DNA of 7,141 nt from contig JAITBS010000458.1 in assembly GCA_031283515.1 (NCBI GenBank), positions 1 through 7,141 on the forward strand, written 5' to 3'. Position numbers and translations under genes: made by a program. The notes beneath the pieces were generated by a model. It saw nothing but the letters and a program-made list of their open reading frames with translations, made no database searches and was not told the DNA's origin. Position 1 is the stretch's first letter. Every line of letters starts with the position of its first letter. Positions 6,749 to 7,141 of this stretch are shown here, one piece after another. The stretch comes from Planctomycetaceae bacterium (GTDB lineage Bacteria; Planctomycetota; Planctomycetia; Pirellulales; Thermoguttaceae).

Positions 6749-6777
6749 TTGACAATGAAGACGGAATTGTTTACAAT
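6749..6777 (+). promoter_or_regulatory. Sigma-70 promoter of tRNA-Val
   Basis: A perfect -35 box TTGACA (6749-6754) and a -10 box TACAAT (6772-6777) are spaced by exactly 17 bp. Transcription would start near 6784, about 85 nt before the mature tRNA, so a 5' leader would be removed by RNase P. The dyad ATTGT-TT-ACAAT (6766-6777) overlaps the -10 box. Confidence 0.7.
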
Positions 6778-6868
6778 GCGAATCCGAAAATTTAACTGAT
6801 AATGAAATGAGGAATTTAAAGCGAAATCTAAATTATTTTTGATTTTTTCATTAACATTGCAAAGAAAT

Positions 6869-6942
6869 GGGCGGCTAGCTCAGTTGGTTAGAGCGTTGCT
6901 TTCACACGGCAGAGGTCACAGGTTCGAATCCCGTGCCGCCCA
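6869..6942 (+). tRNA. tRNA-Val (anticodon CAC)
   Basis: All arms are visible. The acceptor stem GGGCGGC/GCCGCCC (6869-6875 with 6935-6941) has seven perfect pairs, with discriminator A6942. The D arm is GCTC-AGTTGGTTA-GAGC (6878-6894). The anticodon stem TTGCT/GGCAG (6896-6900, 6908-6912) has two G-U pairs and the loop TTCACAC gives anticodon CAC (6903-6905), reading the valine codon GUG. The T loop TTCGAAT is standard. The T stem ACAGG/CCCGT contains one A-C mismatch at its third pair. The 3' CCA is not encoded and must be added by the CCA-adding enzyme. Length is 74 nt. A good promoter lies about 90 bp upstream. Confidence 0.95.
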
Positions 6943-6950
6943 ATCTATCT

Positions 6951-6990
6951 ATTTTACCATCCCTAACTTCTTCCGCAAAATCGGTAAAAT
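6951..6990 (+). other. Inverted repeat downstream of tRNA-Val
   Basis: ATTTTACC (6951-6958) and GGTAAAAT (6983-6990) form an 8-bp stem with a 24-nt loop, beginning 8 nt after the tRNA. No T-run follows, so it is not a standard intrinsic terminator. It could help define the 3' end of the tRNA precursor, or arise from the neighbouring GGTAAAATG repeats. Confidence 0.3.
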
Positions 6991-6995
6991 GTCTT

Positions 6996-7125
6996 GGGAA
7001 CTTCTAAAAACTAATTTTAGTAGGAACGCGGGCGTCCCGCCTGCATGACAAACGCTTAAATATGCGGTCGAGACGACCGCGTTCCTACTAAAAATAAATT
7101 TTACATGAGGTTTTTAGAAGTTCCC
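6996..7125. repeat. 130-bp nested inverted-repeat element (MITE/REP-like)
   Basis: The outer arms GGGAACTTCTAAAAAC (6996-7011) and GTTTTTAGAAGTTCCC (7110-7125) are perfect 16-bp inverted copies. Inner arms at 7015-7031 and 7077-7093 are perfect over 17 bp (TTTTAGTAGGAACGCGG and its complement). Two further hairpins lie in the core: GCGGG-cgt-CCCGC (7028-7040) and GCGGTCG-aga-CGACCGC (7064-7080). The core overlaps the inner arms, so it can form either a single long hairpin or a branched structure. The GC-rich core contrasts with its AT-rich surroundings. From memory, core sequences of this kind (translating as NAGVPPA) recur between genes in several planctomycete and verrucomicrobial genomes. 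No transposase is present and no target duplication is obvious. Confidence 0.7.
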
Positions 7126-7141
7126 TATTGATAAAAACATC

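Noticed and set aside
6839..7048. 69-codon frame reading GRLAQLVRA and NAGVPPA
   Set aside because: It is a translation of the tRNA-Val gene and of the repeat element at the window end, a well-known artefact.

Overview
The window looks like a low-GC (by eye about 40%) member of the Planctomycetota. The main marker is a DUF1559 protein with a type IV pilin-like N-terminus, a family greatly expanded in planctomycetes and their relatives. Weak or absent Shine-Dalgarno sequences before some genes, long AT-rich spacers and palindromic intergenic repeats fit that group. A gut-associated lineage is possible from the low GC, but this is inference only.

Layout. Positions 1-595 hold no convincing protein gene. 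They contain a near-consensus sigma-70 promoter (116-144) followed by a densely self-complementary stretch (about 247-558) that folds as a multi-helix RNA on the + strand. This may be an independent non-coding RNA or the long leader of the next gene. The DUF1559 gene (596-1702, +) converges on leuA (1853-3367, -), with a likely terminator between them. Positions 3368-4349 form a gene-poor, AT-rich spacer with a 15-bp tandem repeat, a large imperfect palindrome and two short perfect dyads. The spacer precedes an electron-transfer flavoprotein beta subunit gene (4350-5204, +), which has no etfA beside it. Next comes a beta-ketoacyl-synthase-like gene (5377-6693, +) in which two of the three catalytic residues are replaced. 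A promoter (6749-6777) leads to tRNA-Val(CAC) (6869-6942). The window closes with a 130-bp nested inverted-repeat element (6996-7125).

The genes do not form one pathway. leuA makes the first committed leucine intermediate, EtfB carries electrons from acyl-CoA-type dehydrogenases, the KAS homologue is probably a non-condensing partner or regulator in acyl-chain or polyketide chemistry, and the DUF1559 protein is probably a surface or pseudopilin-like protein. The two points most worth attention are the structured RNA candidate at 247-558 and the synthase homologue with a degenerate active site.
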